From positions 1,550,001 through 1,614,000 of the forward strand of contig NZ_CP126446.1 of assembly GCF_030166655.1 (NCBI RefSeq): a stretch of 64,000 nt of DNA, in the 5' to 3' direction. A program made the translations under genes and the position numbers. Positions 7,476-15,768 of the stretch are shown in pieces. This DNA is from Pontibacillus chungwhensis (GTDB taxonomy: Bacteria > Bacillota > Bacilli > Bacillales > BH030062). The notes under the pieces are model-generated. The model saw only the letters and a list, made by a program, of their open reading frames with translations, did not search any database and was not told where the DNA came from. The stretch's first letter is position 1, and each line of letters starts with the position of its first letter.

Positions 7476-7526
7476 CGTGTAACATTTTAGAGTTTTATAT
7501 CGTCTGTAAAAGAGAGGGGGATGGAT

Positions 7527-7901
7527 ATGCGTTTTATTGCATTGTTTTTCTGTTTAGTCTTGGCAGCTTGTCAAACCACCGAAGACCCTGAGGTACATAA
7601 AGTGGTGGATACATTTGAAGAAGCGGGCATTGAATTAGAACGGTCCCCCTTATCAGGAAAGTCTCCCTTTAATTTAGTCTCTTCACGTGAAGCTCATTAT
7701 TCTTCTGAAGAAGGGGAACTCATTATTTTTTATGACACGAATGATTTTGGAAGGGTTAAAAAAGAGCTTCGTTCTCAACTGTCAGAAATGGAGTGGCTTT
7801 ATGAACCTCGCCTTCATTTTAATGAAGACAGTGCGATCTTGTTTGTTCCCACCCGACCCATGTCTGATTCCAGCCAAGTGTGGGAGATCCTCAGCCGATA
7901 A
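7527..7901 (+). CDS. Uncharacterised small lipoprotein
   Basis: 124 residues. The N terminus has a short lipoprotein signal ending in the lipobox LAAC (Cys at about 15), followed by QTTEDPE, which lacks anchoring charge and suits export. The remaining domain is mixed alpha/beta with no known motif. ATG 7527 is preferred over ATG 7521 because the GAGGGGG site directly abuts 7521. Third gene of the small-membrane-protein group. No function can be assigned. Confidence 0.65.
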   Translation: MRFIALFFCLVLAACQTTEDPEVHKVVDTFEEAGIELERSPLSGKSPFNLVSSREAHYSSEEGELIIFYDTNDFGRVKKELRSQLSEMEWLYEPRLHFNEDSAILFVPTRPMSDSSQVWEILSR

Positions 7902-7919
7902 TGGACATAGGGGAGGAAA

Positions 7920-8219
7920 ATGGGTACAATAACGAGAGTAAAGAAGAGACTGGATAAGGACGTGAATACGATGAAAGATCGCTCATTTCTATACATAATT
8001 GGTGGGGTTGGGATCCTATCGTGGATTCTTTATTTTCTGGCCTACTATTCCCATTACAAAATGCATTATATCGTTGAAGGATTGATCTCGATAGTCGTTG
8101 CTACGGTCGTATATTTCGTGTTAGTAGCAAGCTTTTTCCGCGGGAATGGCGGTAAAAAAGTGACCGGCACGACACTTGGGTTAATAGCGGTAGCCTTTAT
8201 GGTGGTCCTCGCTATCTAA
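7920..8219 (+). CDS. Uncharacterised small membrane protein with three membrane segments
   Basis: 99 residues if ATG 7920 is used (GGGGAGG 3 nt upstream), or 82 residues from ATG 7971, which gives a more natural start (MKDRSFLYIIGG). Hydrophobic segments lie at about 23-42, 50-70 and 83-99. I do not recognise it. Last gene of the group starting at 6769, closed by a clear terminator at 8222. Confidence 0.6.
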   Translation: MGTITRVKKRLDKDVNTMKDRSFLYIIGGVGILSWILYFLAYYSHYKMHYIVEGLISIVVATVVYFVLVASFFRGNGGKKVTGTTLGLIAVAFMVVLAI

Positions 8220-8221
8220 AG

Positions 8222-8253
8222 GGTGAAAGCCGAAATAGGCTTTCGCCTTTTTT
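8222..8253 (+). terminator. Terminator after the small membrane-protein operon
   Basis: GGTGAAAGCC/GGCTTTCGCC stem, 6-nt loop, T run. Confidence 0.85.
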
Positions 8254-8328
8254 GGCAGCTTTCAATCACCGATCAAGGGTTTTACATGAAAAACTGATAT
8301 AGTAGAAAGAAAAGAAAGGGGTGAATCC

Positions 8329-8946
8329 ATGAATCAGAAAAGCATCAGACAGAAGCTGGACCAACACACCCCTGGCATCCTTGGAGAAGAGGCTATGAAA
8401 AAATACTCCCTATTTCTCCCGATTATTGAAAAAGAAGGCGAACTCCACCTGTTGTTTGAAGTTCGTTCCCACACGATGAGGCGACAGCCTGGAGAGGTGT
8501 GTTTCCCAGGTGGAAAAATGGATCAGAACGATCGGGGGCCGAAGCACACAGCGGTCCGTGAAGCTTCAGAAGAACTTGGCGTTCGCCCAGGGACCATGAC
8601 GGATGTATACTCATTGGGGCAAATGATCTCCCCGTTTGGGATGAAAATTGAAGCCTACGCTGGTTTGCTTCACTGTGATGAGAAAGAGCTTCAACCGAAT
8701 CCAGATGAAGTGGCGGAAATCTTCACCGTTCCTCTTGAGTTTTTCCTAGAAAATGATCCGAGTGTTCATTATGTCCAAATGGAGATCAAGCCAGAAAGTG
8801 ATTTCCCGTACCACCTTATTTCTAACGGGGAAGACTATGAATGGCAAGCTCGGAAGTACGAGGAATATTTCTATCAGTACAACGACCATGTAATATGGGG
8901 GTTAACCGCCCGCGTCTTGCGCTCGTTTGTTCATATGATTCGCTAG
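8329..8946 (+). CDS. Nudix hydrolase, CoA pyrophosphatase-like (NudL/YeaB type)
   Basis: 205 residues. Ahead of the Nudix box is the family-specific run with RRQPGEVCFPGGKMD, the UPF0035 signature of CoA diphosphatases; the box ends REASEELGV. It has the extra residues in the box seen in this subfamily. The predicted reaction is hydrolysis of CoA or oxidised CoA to 3',5'-ADP and phosphopantetheine. Start ATG 8329 follows AAAGGGGTG. Single gene between terminators. Confidence 0.87.
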   Translation: MNQKSIRQKLDQHTPGILGEEAMKKYSLFLPIIEKEGELHLLFEVRSHTMRRQPGEVCFPGGKMDQNDRGPKHTAVREASEELGVRPGTMTDVYSLGQMISPFGMKIEAYAGLLHCDEKELQPNPDEVAEIFTVPLEFFLENDPSVHYVQMEIKPESDFPYHLISNGEDYEWQARKYEEYFYQYNDHVIWGLTARVLRSFVHMIR

Positions 8947-8972
8947 GACCTGGCTACATGCCGGGTCTTTTT
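8947..8972 (+). terminator. Terminator after the CoA-type Nudix gene
   Basis: GACCTGGC/GCCGGGTC stem and TTTTT, immediately after the stop codon and before the periodic array. Confidence 0.8.
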
Positions 8973-9004
8973 ATGTGTAAAGCTGGGTAGCGGCTGGGGG
9001 GTTG

Positions 9005-9560
9005 AACCTGAGTCAGCCGATGGGGGCGAAGCAGGTGGAACTTGAGCCGTAACGCTCGGGGCTTGAGCCAGAAATCCTCATTATGAGCCGTACTCCACGA
9101 ACTTGAGCCAGTAACAGCAAACATGAGCTGTCAAAAAACGTTCATGAGCCACTATCGTAAAAAGTGGAGCCAGTAGCCCCTATCTTTGAGTCAGTACAAC
9201 CTAAACTTGAGCCGCCGCCCGGCTAGCAGCTAGAGCTTGAGCCAGAACGCCCGGGACTTGAGCCAGAAATCCTCATTATGAGCCGTACTCCACGAACTTG
9301 AGCCAGTAACAGCAAACATGAGCTGTTAAAAAACGTTCATGAGCCACTATCGTAAAAAGTGGAGCCAGTAGCCCCTGTCTTTGAGTCAGTACAACCTAAA
9401 CTTGAGCCGCCGCCCGGCTACCAGCTAGAACTTGAGTCAGAACGACCGAACTTGAGCCACCGCCCGGCTAGCAGCAAGAACTTGAGCCAGAACGCCCGAA
9501 CTTGAGCCGCCGCCCGCCTAGCAACAAGAGCCAGAACGCCTGAAACTCGAGCTACTACCA
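9005..9560. repeat. Helically phased array of about 25 TGAGCC-type boxes
   Basis: This 655-bp gap between genes (8947-9602) is filled by short boxes (consensus cTTGAGCCA/G) at 9009, 9043, 9064, 9084, 9104, 9124, 9145, 9166, 9187, 9208, 9238, 9259, 9279, 9299, 9319, 9340, 9361, 9382, 9403, 9433, 9453, 9483, 9503, 9527 and 9548. Spacing is almost always 20, 21 or 30 bp, close to two or three helical turns. Sequence between boxes is unrelated, except that a nine-unit block is duplicated at 195-bp offset. Spacing breaks the reading frame, so it is not coding. Repeats and intervals are far too short for CRISPR. I do not recognise it. Confidence 0.85.
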
Positions 9561-9602
9561 TCTCCATGCCATCCCCCTCTAAACACACCTCTCCCAAAAA
9601 AG

Positions 9603-10649
9603 CTACCGCACAAGACTCTCCACAATTTCCTTATTCTTTTCTTTAAAGACCGCATTATGAGACGACACCATTCCCTTAGCTGTTGCATCAGGTTCAATAT
9701 ATTGCTTTGCTTTATTGACTGCATTGGCGGCATCTTGAAACGCTCCGGCAATGAGATTGAGCTTGCCGTCGTGAGCTAAAATGTCACCAGCGGCGTACAA
9801 CCCCGGGACAGATGATTCACTATTTTCGTTTCCTGCAATGTAATAATGATTGGTTCGTTCAACTCCGACCTGGCTGTGGTCAAGGAGAGAAGCATCTTGG
9901 TCAAATCCATGATTGATGAGGACTTCATCTACAGGAACCGCATATGACTCTCCGCTTTTATGATCGAGAAGTTCGACGGTTTCAATGTGGTGCCCATCCT
10001 GTGTACAAAGCTTTGTGATTTCAGTATGAAACAAGCAGGTAGCGTCGCTTTCAAGTAGTTGGGACACTTGGGCTTCGTGGCCTTTTAGTTCCCCTTTTCG
10101 ATAAGAGACGAAGACTTTCTTAGCAATAGGGGTCAATTCGTTCGCCCAATCAATAGCAGAGTTTCCGCCTCCTGATATGAGGACCGTTTTATCTTTAAAT
10201 TCTTTTAACGACTGAATAGTGTAGTGAAGGTTTGAGACTTCAAAACGCTCGGCCCCTTCGATCTGAAGCTTTTGAGGTTTTAAAATGCCACTGCCTACGG
10301 CTACAATGACCGTTTTGGACAAATGAATAGCACCAGAAGAAACGGTTAGTTCGAATAGACCGTCTTCATTTTTATGTATCGATTCTACCTTTTCTCCTAA
10401 TACAACCTCTGGGTCAAATGAAAGACCTTGTTTGACTAGATTCTCAATAAGTTTCTCACCAGGAGTAGGGAGCAATCCTCCAACATCCCATACAATTTTC
10501 TCAGGATAGACATGAACCTTGCCTCCAAGCTGAGGCTGAAATTCAATGATCTTGGTTTTCAATTCACGTAAGCCGCTGTAGAAGGCGGAATAGAGCCCAG
10601 CGGGTCCACCACCAATAATCGTAACGTCAAAACATTCCGCGTTTTGCAT
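9603..10649 (-). CDS. ycgT: Ferredoxin--NADP+ reductase, thioredoxin-reductase-like (YcgT type)
   Basis: 348 residues. FAD-binding motif GGGPAGLYSAF near the N terminus, NADP-binding ISGGGNSAIDWA around residue 160, and a C-terminal FAD-binding AAGD. The CxxC of thioredoxin reductases is absent, as expected for the TrxR-like ferredoxin/flavodoxin reductases (YumC/YcgT). A Fur box overlaps its promoter (TTGATA, 17 bp, TACAAT on the minus strand, 10746-10718), and the divergent operon imports siderophores, so it probably supplies reductant for iron release. The 8947-9602 periodic array lies just past its stop. Confidence 0.9.
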   Translation of the reverse strand: MQNAECFDVTIIGGGPAGLYSAFYSGLRELKTKIIEFQPQLGGKVHVYPEKIVWDVGGLLPTPGEKLIENLVKQGLSFDPEVVLGEKVESIHKNEDGLFELTVSSGAIHLSKTVIVAVGSGILKPQKLQIEGAERFEVSNLHYTIQSLKEFKDKTVLISGGGNSAIDWANELTPIAKKVFVSYRKGELKGHEAQVSQLLESDATCLFHTEITKLCTQDGHHIETVELLDHKSGESYAVPVDEVLINHGFDQDASLLDHSQVGVERTNHYYIAGNENSESSVPGLYAAGDILAHDGKLNLIAGAFQDAANAVNKAKQYIEPDATAKGMVSSHNAVFKEKNKEIVESLVR

Positions 10650-10685
10650 AGTGCCACTCCTCTTTTTAACAGAATAAAGTTCTAG

Positions 10686-10746
10686 TTGACATCGATTCTC
10701 ATTCCCATTATAGTTACATTGTACTGGTAATGATAATCGTTATCAA
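10686..10746. promoter_or_regulatory. Fur-controlled divergent promoters
   Basis: Plus promoter: TTGACA 10686-10691, 17 bp, TATAGT 10709-10714. Minus promoter: TTGATA 10746-10741, 17 bp, TACAAT 10723-10718. The 15-mer TGATAATCGTTATCA at 10731-10745 is one base from the Bacillus Fur box core and covers the minus -35 region and the start region of the plus promoter. A weaker Fur-like stretch (ATTCTCATTCCCATTA) lies in the plus promoter spacer and -10. Confidence 0.88.
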
Positions 10747-10784
10747 CTCAAAATGTGCACATTTTGAAAATTAGGAGGGTACAT

Positions 10785-11630
10785 ATGACTCGCCTCTATA
10801 CGGAAAACGTGAATGTGGGATACGGAGAAAAGACAATTGTAAAGGATTTAGATGTAGAGATTCCCGATCAGCAAGTGACCACAATTATTGGGTCAAACGG
10901 TTGCGGGAAGTCGACACTTCTAAAAGCGATGACGCGCATCCTTTCTCATCAGTCTGGCTCAATTATGATCGACGGGGAAAGCATTGCACGCCAAAATACG
11001 AAAGAACTGGCTCGTAAGCTCGCGATATTGCCTCAAAATCCTGAAGGAGCTAGCGGGTTAACAGTAGGTGAACTCGTTTCTTATGGTCGTTTCCCTTATC
11101 AGAAAGGGTTCGGTCGTTTGAATAAGCGGGACATGGAAATGATTGAATGGGCTCTTGAAGTGACGGGGACCACACCGTTTAAATACCAGGCGGTCGATTC
11201 ATTATCCGGTGGGCAGCGGCAACGGGTTTGGATTGCGATGTCACTCGCGCAGGAAACGGATATGATTTTTCTCGATGAACCAACGACTTATCTTGACATG
11301 GCTCATCAGCTTGAGGTGCTTGAACTATTACAAAAGCTTAATCAGGAAGAAGGACGTACCATTGTTATGGTCCTCCATGACTTGAATCAAGCGGCTCGTT
11401 TCGCTGATTATATTGTAGCCATGAAGGACGGGGAGATTGTGAAAGCTGGGAGTCCTGAAGAGGTCATACAGCGAGATGTCTTAAGAGACGTATTTCATAT
11501 TGATGCCGAGATTGGGAAGGATCCAAGAACACATAAACCAATGTGTATAACTTATAACTTATGGAAGGGAGAACAACAAAATGAAGAAGATTCAACTCAC
11601 GCTGCTTCTTATGCTGGCGCTTGTTCTTAG
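10785..11630 (+). CDS. fhuC: Iron-siderophore ABC transporter ATP-binding protein
   Basis: 281 residues. Walker A GSNGCGKST, ABC signature LSGGQRQR, Walker B MIFLDEPT and the H-loop VLHDLNQ are all intact, in the FecE/FhuC subfamily. It energises uptake through the two FecCD-type permeases downstream. Start ATG 10785 follows TTAGGAGGG. Its last 16 codons overlap the first codons of the binding-protein gene by 50 bp in another frame. First gene of a Fur-boxed operon; the hydroxamate assignment rests on the binding protein next door. Confidence 0.9.
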   Translation: MTRLYTENVNVGYGEKTIVKDLDVEIPDQQVTTIIGSNGCGKSTLLKAMTRILSHQSGSIMIDGESIARQNTKELARKLAILPQNPEGASGLTVGELVSYGRFPYQKGFGRLNKRDMEMIEWALEVTGTTPFKYQAVDSLSGGQRQRVWIAMSLAQETDMIFLDEPTTYLDMAHQLEVLELLQKLNQEEGRTIVMVLHDLNQAARFADYIVAMKDGEIVKAGSPEEVIQRDVLRDVFHIDAEIGKDPRTHKPMCITYNLWKGEQQNEEDSTHAASYAGACS

Positions 11631-12510
11631 TGCTTGCTCAAATAGTGCTGGAGGAAACACAGAGGAAAGTGAAACGAATAATGAGGAGGCAGGTTCAGGG
11701 ACGTTTACATACCAATCTGAAAATGGGCCTGTTGAGGTTCCGAAAAATCCTGAGCGTGTCATCGTCTTATCCTCATTTGCTGGGAACTTGATTAACCTTG
11801 ATGTGAATTTGGTTGGTGTTGATTCTTGGTCGAAGAACAATCCACGATTCCAGGAAGAGCTTGAAGGGGTAGAGGCTGTAACGGCTGATAACCTGGAGAA
11901 GATTATCGAAATGGATCCTGATCTTATTATTGGATTATCGACTACGAAGAATATTGATAAGTTAAAAGAAATTGCCCCAACTGTAACCTATACGTATGGG
12001 AAAGCTGATTATCTAGAGCAGCATATTGAGATCGGAAAGCTTGTAAATAAAGAAGAAAAAGCACGCGATTGGGTAGAAGACTTTGAGAAACGTGCTCAAG
12101 AAACAGGAGAGAAAATCAAAGACAAGATTGGTGAAGATGCTACCGTTTCAGTCATTGAGAAATTCGATAAGCAAATCTATGTGTTCGGTGATAACTGGGG
12201 ACGAGGTACGGAGATTCTCTATCAGGCAATGGGACTGAAAATGCCTGAGAAAGTGAAAGAAATGGCGCTTGAACCAGGTTACTATGCGATTTCGCCTGAA
12301 GTTCTTCCTGAATATGCTGGGGACTATATGATCTTTAGTAAGAACAGTGAACAAGATAACTCGTTCCAGGAAACGAAAACGTATCAAAATATTCCTGCTG
12401 TAAAGAACGATCAAGTATTTGAAGTTGATGCTAAAGCGTTCTATTTCAACGACCCTAACACACTAGATTATCAGCTAGATTACTTTAAAGAAGCCTTTTT
12501 AGGAGAATAA
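11581..12510 (+). CDS. fhuD: Siderophore-binding lipoprotein, FhuD/YxeB-like
   Basis: 309 residues with a lipoprotein signal (lipobox LSAC, Cys about 19), an Asn/Glu-rich linker, then a periplasmic-binding-protein fold of the TroA/FhuD class. Stretches such as VVGVDSWSKNNPRF-like (here LVGVDSWSKNNPRF) and FGDNWGRGTEILYQ resemble Bacillus FhuD/YxeB binders of hydroxamate siderophores (ferrichrome, ferrioxamine); that match is from memory. The ribosome site GGGAGAACAACAAA is weak to moderate and lies inside the upstream gene, so it is likely coupled. A terminator-like hairpin follows, so the binder may be made in excess over the permeases. Confidence 0.88.
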   Translation: MKKIQLTLLLMLALVLSACSNSAGGNTEESETNNEEAGSGTFTYQSENGPVEVPKNPERVIVLSSFAGNLINLDVNLVGVDSWSKNNPRFQEELEGVEAVTADNLEKIIEMDPDLIIGLSTTKNIDKLKEIAPTVTYTYGKADYLEQHIEIGKLVNKEEKARDWVEDFEKRAQETGEKIKDKIGEDATVSVIEKFDKQIYVFGDNWGRGTEILYQAMGLKMPEKVKEMALEPGYYAISPEVLPEYAGDYMIFSKNSEQDNSFQETKTYQNIPAVKNDQVFEVDAKAFYFNDPNTLDYQLDYFKEAFLGE

Positions 12511-12517
12511 TAGGAAG

Positions 12518-12547
12518 AGAGGATCATCCCCTGATCCTCTTTTTTTA
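12518..12547 (+). terminator. Intra-operon terminator between fhuD and fhuB
   Basis: AGAGGATCA/TGATCCTCT stem with a T run, 7 bp after the fhuD stop. Probably partial, giving a step-down in expression of the permeases. Confidence 0.8.
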
Positions 12548-12564
12548 CAATCTACATAAGAAAG

Positions 12565-13569
12565 ATGATGACAATGAAAAAACAATCCTTTCCTATTCAA
12601 CTCATTACGGGGATTGCCCTTTGTGGTCTCTCCTTTATACTCGCTCTGCGCCTTGGGGCAGCGGATCTTACGTTTCATGATATTTTGTTGACGTTTACGA
12701 CAAATGTTGAAAATGAAGCCACACTTTTATTATCTGAAATTCGTATCCCTCGTGAAGTAGGTGCTATTGCAGTAGGTGCAGCGCTTGCTGTATCAGGGGC
12801 TATTATGCAAGGTTTAACGAAGAATCCTCTTGCAGACCCTGGGCTTTTAGGCTTAACTTCAGGCGCCAATATGGCCTTAGCAATTGCGCTTGCCCTTATT
12901 CCAGGTGCCAATTACATATGGATTACCGTCGCGTGCTTTATGGGGGCTGCGATTGGGGCAGGTCTCGTGATGGGGATCGGCTCGATGAAAAGAGGGGGAT
13001 TCTCTCCTTTTCGAATCGTTTTAGCAGGAGCAGCTGTTTCAGCCTTTTTAACAGCGATCGGAGAATTTATTGGCTTATATTTTCACGTTTCAAAAGATAT
13101 TACAATGTGGACAGCCGGGGGGCTGATGGGAACTTCGTGGAGTCAGTTGCAATTTATTATTCCATTTATCATCCTCGGGGTTGTTGTGGCTCTCGTCTTA
13201 TCGAAACAACTCACCATTCTTAGTTTAAACGAAGAACTCGCTGTCGGATTAGGTCAGAAAGTAACGTTTATTAAGCTCGCTCTCTTTGCTGTTGTCGTCA
13301 TATTGGCTGGGGCCGCTGTTGCTTTAGTAGGGAATATGGTCTTTATTGGGTTGATGATTCCGCATATGGTGAGAGCGATGGTCGGGACGGATTACCGGTT
13401 AATCCTTCCAATGTCCATCTTTGTTGGGTCCGCTTTTATGCTCATTGCTGACACGGCAGGACGGACGATCAACGCTCCTTATGAAACCCCAGTAGCAGCT
13501 ATTATTGCACTACTTGGACTGCCTTTCTTCTTAGTGATTGTAAAGAAAGGAGGTCGCACGTTCTCATGA
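12565..13569 (+). CDS. fhuB: Iron-siderophore ABC transporter permease 1 (FecCD family)
   Basis: 334 residues with about ten membrane segments. Family hallmarks: SEIRIPREVGAIAVGAALAVS near residue 60, GLTKNPLADPGLLG, and the cytoplasmic coupling region near VGNMVFIGLMIPHMVRAMVG. It pairs with the permease encoded next, together forming the membrane channel for the FhuC-like ATPase. The ribosome site is weak and three in-frame ATGs (12565, 12568, 12574) are possible. The gene follows a hairpin terminator and overlaps the next gene by ATGA. Confidence 0.9.
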   Translation: MMTMKKQSFPIQLITGIALCGLSFILALRLGAADLTFHDILLTFTTNVENEATLLLSEIRIPREVGAIAVGAALAVSGAIMQGLTKNPLADPGLLGLTSGANMALAIALALIPGANYIWITVACFMGAAIGAGLVMGIGSMKRGGFSPFRIVLAGAAVSAFLTAIGEFIGLYFHVSKDITMWTAGGLMGTSWSQLQFIIPFIILGVVVALVLSKQLTILSLNEELAVGLGQKVTFIKLALFAVVVILAGAAVALVGNMVFIGLMIPHMVRAMVGTDYRLILPMSIFVGSAFMLIADTAGRTINAPYETPVAAIIALLGLPFFLVIVKKGGRTFS

Positions 13570-14576
13570 TTCATCCAAAACAAATACGCAAACAACGATT
13601 GACTTTGCTTTTTCTTATCATTTCCGTGTTCGTGACCGCCTTTATAGCCACAGGTCTTGGATATTCTTCGGTTTCCTTTGATCGTATCCTGCCTACTTTT
13701 ATGGGGGGAGGAACCTTTAAGGAGTCGTTTGTCATCTTTTCTGTGCGCCTGCCGAGAATTGCGATTACCGTTCTAGCTGGTATGGCGTTGGCCTTATCAG
13801 GGGCTATTTTACAAAGCATTACGCAAAATGACTTAGCTGACCCTGGTATTATTGGTATTAATGCAGGTGCTGGCCTAGGCATTGCTGTATACTTTTTGTA
13901 TTTCCCCTTACAGGTGGGGACATTTGTGTACATGATACCTTTAGTCGGTTTTATCGGTGCAATTGTGACGTCAGCCCTTATTTATCTTTTCTCTTATCAG
14001 AAAAACGTAGGATTTCAGCCTGTCCGTCTCGTCCTCGTTGGGATTGGCTTCGCGATGGCTTTATCAGGAGCCATGATTATTCTGATTTCTTCTGCTGAGA
14101 GGAAGAAAGTTGACTTTATTGCAAACTGGTTAGCAGGCAATATATGGGGGACGGACTTTTCCTTTGTGCTGGCGATATTACCATGGCTTTTGGTGCTCAT
14201 TCCTTATACCATTTATAAAGCGAGTCGCATGAATCTGCTGAGCTTAAGTGAACCAGTGGCCATTGGGGCAGGGGTGTCGATTGAGAAAGAACGCGTCACC
14301 CTCCTCATCACAGCCGTTGCGTTAGCAGCTGCCTCCGTTTCTGTAACGGGCGGAATTGCCTTTATCGGACTTCTGGCTCCTCACCTGGCAAAAGCTCTCG
14401 TAGGTAAACGAGCAGAAGCTTACATTCCAGTATCGATTCTGTTAGGGGGGCTTCTCTTATTAATCGCAGATACCATTGGACGGAATGTATTAGACCCAGA
14501 AGGGATTCCTGCAGGTATTATGACAGCGCTCATTGGCGCCCCTTACTTTATTTATCTGTTAATCAAAAAGACATAA
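13566..14576 (+). CDS. fhuG: Iron-siderophore ABC transporter permease 2 (FecCD family)
   Basis: 336 residues, about ten membrane segments, with FSVRLPRIAITVLAGMALALS, ITQNDLADPGIIGINAG and GGIAFIGLLAPHLAKALVG at the positions conserved in FecD/FhuG proteins. Start ATG 13566 overlaps the stop of the preceding permease gene by 4 bp (ATGA), so synthesis of the two subunits is coupled. Preceded by AGGAGGTC. Last gene of the Fur-controlled siderophore operon; a strong terminator follows at 14581. Confidence 0.9.
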   Translation: MIHPKQIRKQRLTLLFLIISVFVTAFIATGLGYSSVSFDRILPTFMGGGTFKESFVIFSVRLPRIAITVLAGMALALSGAILQSITQNDLADPGIIGINAGAGLGIAVYFLYFPLQVGTFVYMIPLVGFIGAIVTSALIYLFSYQKNVGFQPVRLVLVGIGFAMALSGAMIILISSAERKKVDFIANWLAGNIWGTDFSFVLAILPWLLVLIPYTIYKASRMNLLSLSEPVAIGAGVSIEKERVTLLITAVALAAASVSVTGGIAFIGLLAPHLAKALVGKRAEAYIPVSILLGGLLLLIADTIGRNVLDPEGIPAGIMTALIGAPYFIYLLIKKT

Positions 14577-14580
14577 GAAA

Positions 14581-14607
14581 AAGCAGCCTTTTTAGGCTGC
14601 TTTTTTT
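14581..14607 (+). terminator. Terminator of the siderophore operon
   Basis: AAGCAGCC/GGCTGCTT stem with a run of seven T. Confidence 0.9.
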
Positions 14608-14725
14608 GTCCAGTTTGTGAATTTATTCCCAATTCCTTTCTAAACATGAAGGATATCCTTTCTTAATCTTGAACATATAGAGAGGATTGTTTTGTAGAAA
14701 ATTGTAAAAAATGAGGTGAATCGAT

Positions 14726-15757
14726 ATGAATCAATCAGCAGTGGAAATTCGACAAACTCTTGAGGATCTTATGATACGAAATCACTTCTCTGGATCGATT
14801 TATATTAAGCAAGGGGATGAGGTTCTTTTTGAGGCAGCGGGAGGGGATGCGGATCGTTCGGAAGAAAGGAAGAATACAATCGAGACTCGCTTTCGCATTG
14901 CCTCTGGTTGTAAGCTGTTTACAGCCATTGCGATTTGCCAGCTCGTAGACCAAGGCTTGATCTCCTTTTATTCAAAGCTAAGCGACTCCGTGGATGTCAC
15001 ATTCCCGTACTTTGATGAAGGGGTTACCATTCATCATCTTCTTACCCATACTTCCGGTGTTGCGGATTATTTTGATGAGGATGAAATGGATGACTTTGAA
15101 GCATTATGGAAAACGACGCCTATGTATTGCCTTCGAAATTTAGAAGATTTCTTACCACTGTTTGAAAAAGGAAGAATGAAATTTCAACCTGGCGATGACT
15201 TTCATTACAACAATGCAGGATTTATCTTATTAGGGCTCATAATAGAAGCAAAGACCGGTATGAAGTTCCGGGATTATATTGTTCAAAATGTGTTTAAACC
15301 AGCTGGTATGGATTCTTCTGGCTACTTTGCGCTAGATCAACTGCCAAGCAATGTAGCTTACGGATATGTAGAATTAGATGATGGTTCCTGGAAAACGAAT
15401 CAGTACTCAATTCCGGTCGTGGGCGGAGCCGATGGAGGCGCATATGTGACAGCTCCTGACATGGGGAAAATGTGGGAAGCCCTTTTAAGTGGGGCTTTAT
15501 GCAGCGAAGAAACGTTAGAGACGATGCTGACTCCTCATGTGGAAGTGAGGGAAGGCGTCTATTATGGATACGGCTTATGGATTCATAAAAGAGAGAATCA
15601 AACGTACAAATACCATGTTATGGGTTATGATCCTGGTGTGAGTTTCCATTCTGCTTTTTACCCAAACAAAAGAATTACCCTTGCTGTCCCGTCTAATCGG
15701 AGTGATGATGCTTATGATGTGATGAAGGCAGTAGAGGATACCCTCATTGATGATTAA
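14726..15757 (+). CDS. Serine hydrolase, class C beta-lactamase/PBP-like
   Basis: 343 residues in the beta-lactamase (Pfam Beta-lactamase) fold. Catalytic SxxK is SGCK in FRIASGCKLFTA (about residue 58), the second motif YxN is YNN in FHYNNAGF, and LLTHTSGVADYF is the usual third conserved stretch. A C-terminal His near HVMGYDPG may replace the KTG box. No signal peptide, so it is cytosolic, unlike true penicillin-binding proteins; such proteins often act as esterases or peptidases. AGGTGA precedes the ATG. It forms a unit with a cupin gene 11 bp downstream. Confidence 0.82.
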   Translation: MNQSAVEIRQTLEDLMIRNHFSGSIYIKQGDEVLFEAAGGDADRSEERKNTIETRFRIASGCKLFTAIAICQLVDQGLISFYSKLSDSVDVTFPYFDEGVTIHHLLTHTSGVADYFDEDEMDDFEALWKTTPMYCLRNLEDFLPLFEKGRMKFQPGDDFHYNNAGFILLGLIIEAKTGMKFRDYIVQNVFKPAGMDSSGYFALDQLPSNVAYGYVELDDGSWKTNQYSIPVVGGADGGAYVTAPDMGKMWEALLSGALCSEETLETMLTPHVEVREGVYYGYGLWIHKRENQTYKYHVMGYDPGVSFHSAFYPNKRITLAVPSNRSDDAYDVMKAVEDTLIDD

Positions 15758-15768
15758 GGGGAGATGGT

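Noticed and set aside
9005-9560. CRISPR array
   Set aside because: Box is only 6-10 bp and intervals 10-14 bp, boxes vary, and no cas genes are present.
9518-9751. Minus-strand 77-codon frame past the ycgT gene
   Set aside because: Out-of-frame shadow of ycgT and the periodic array; Trp/Gly/Ser-rich artefact.
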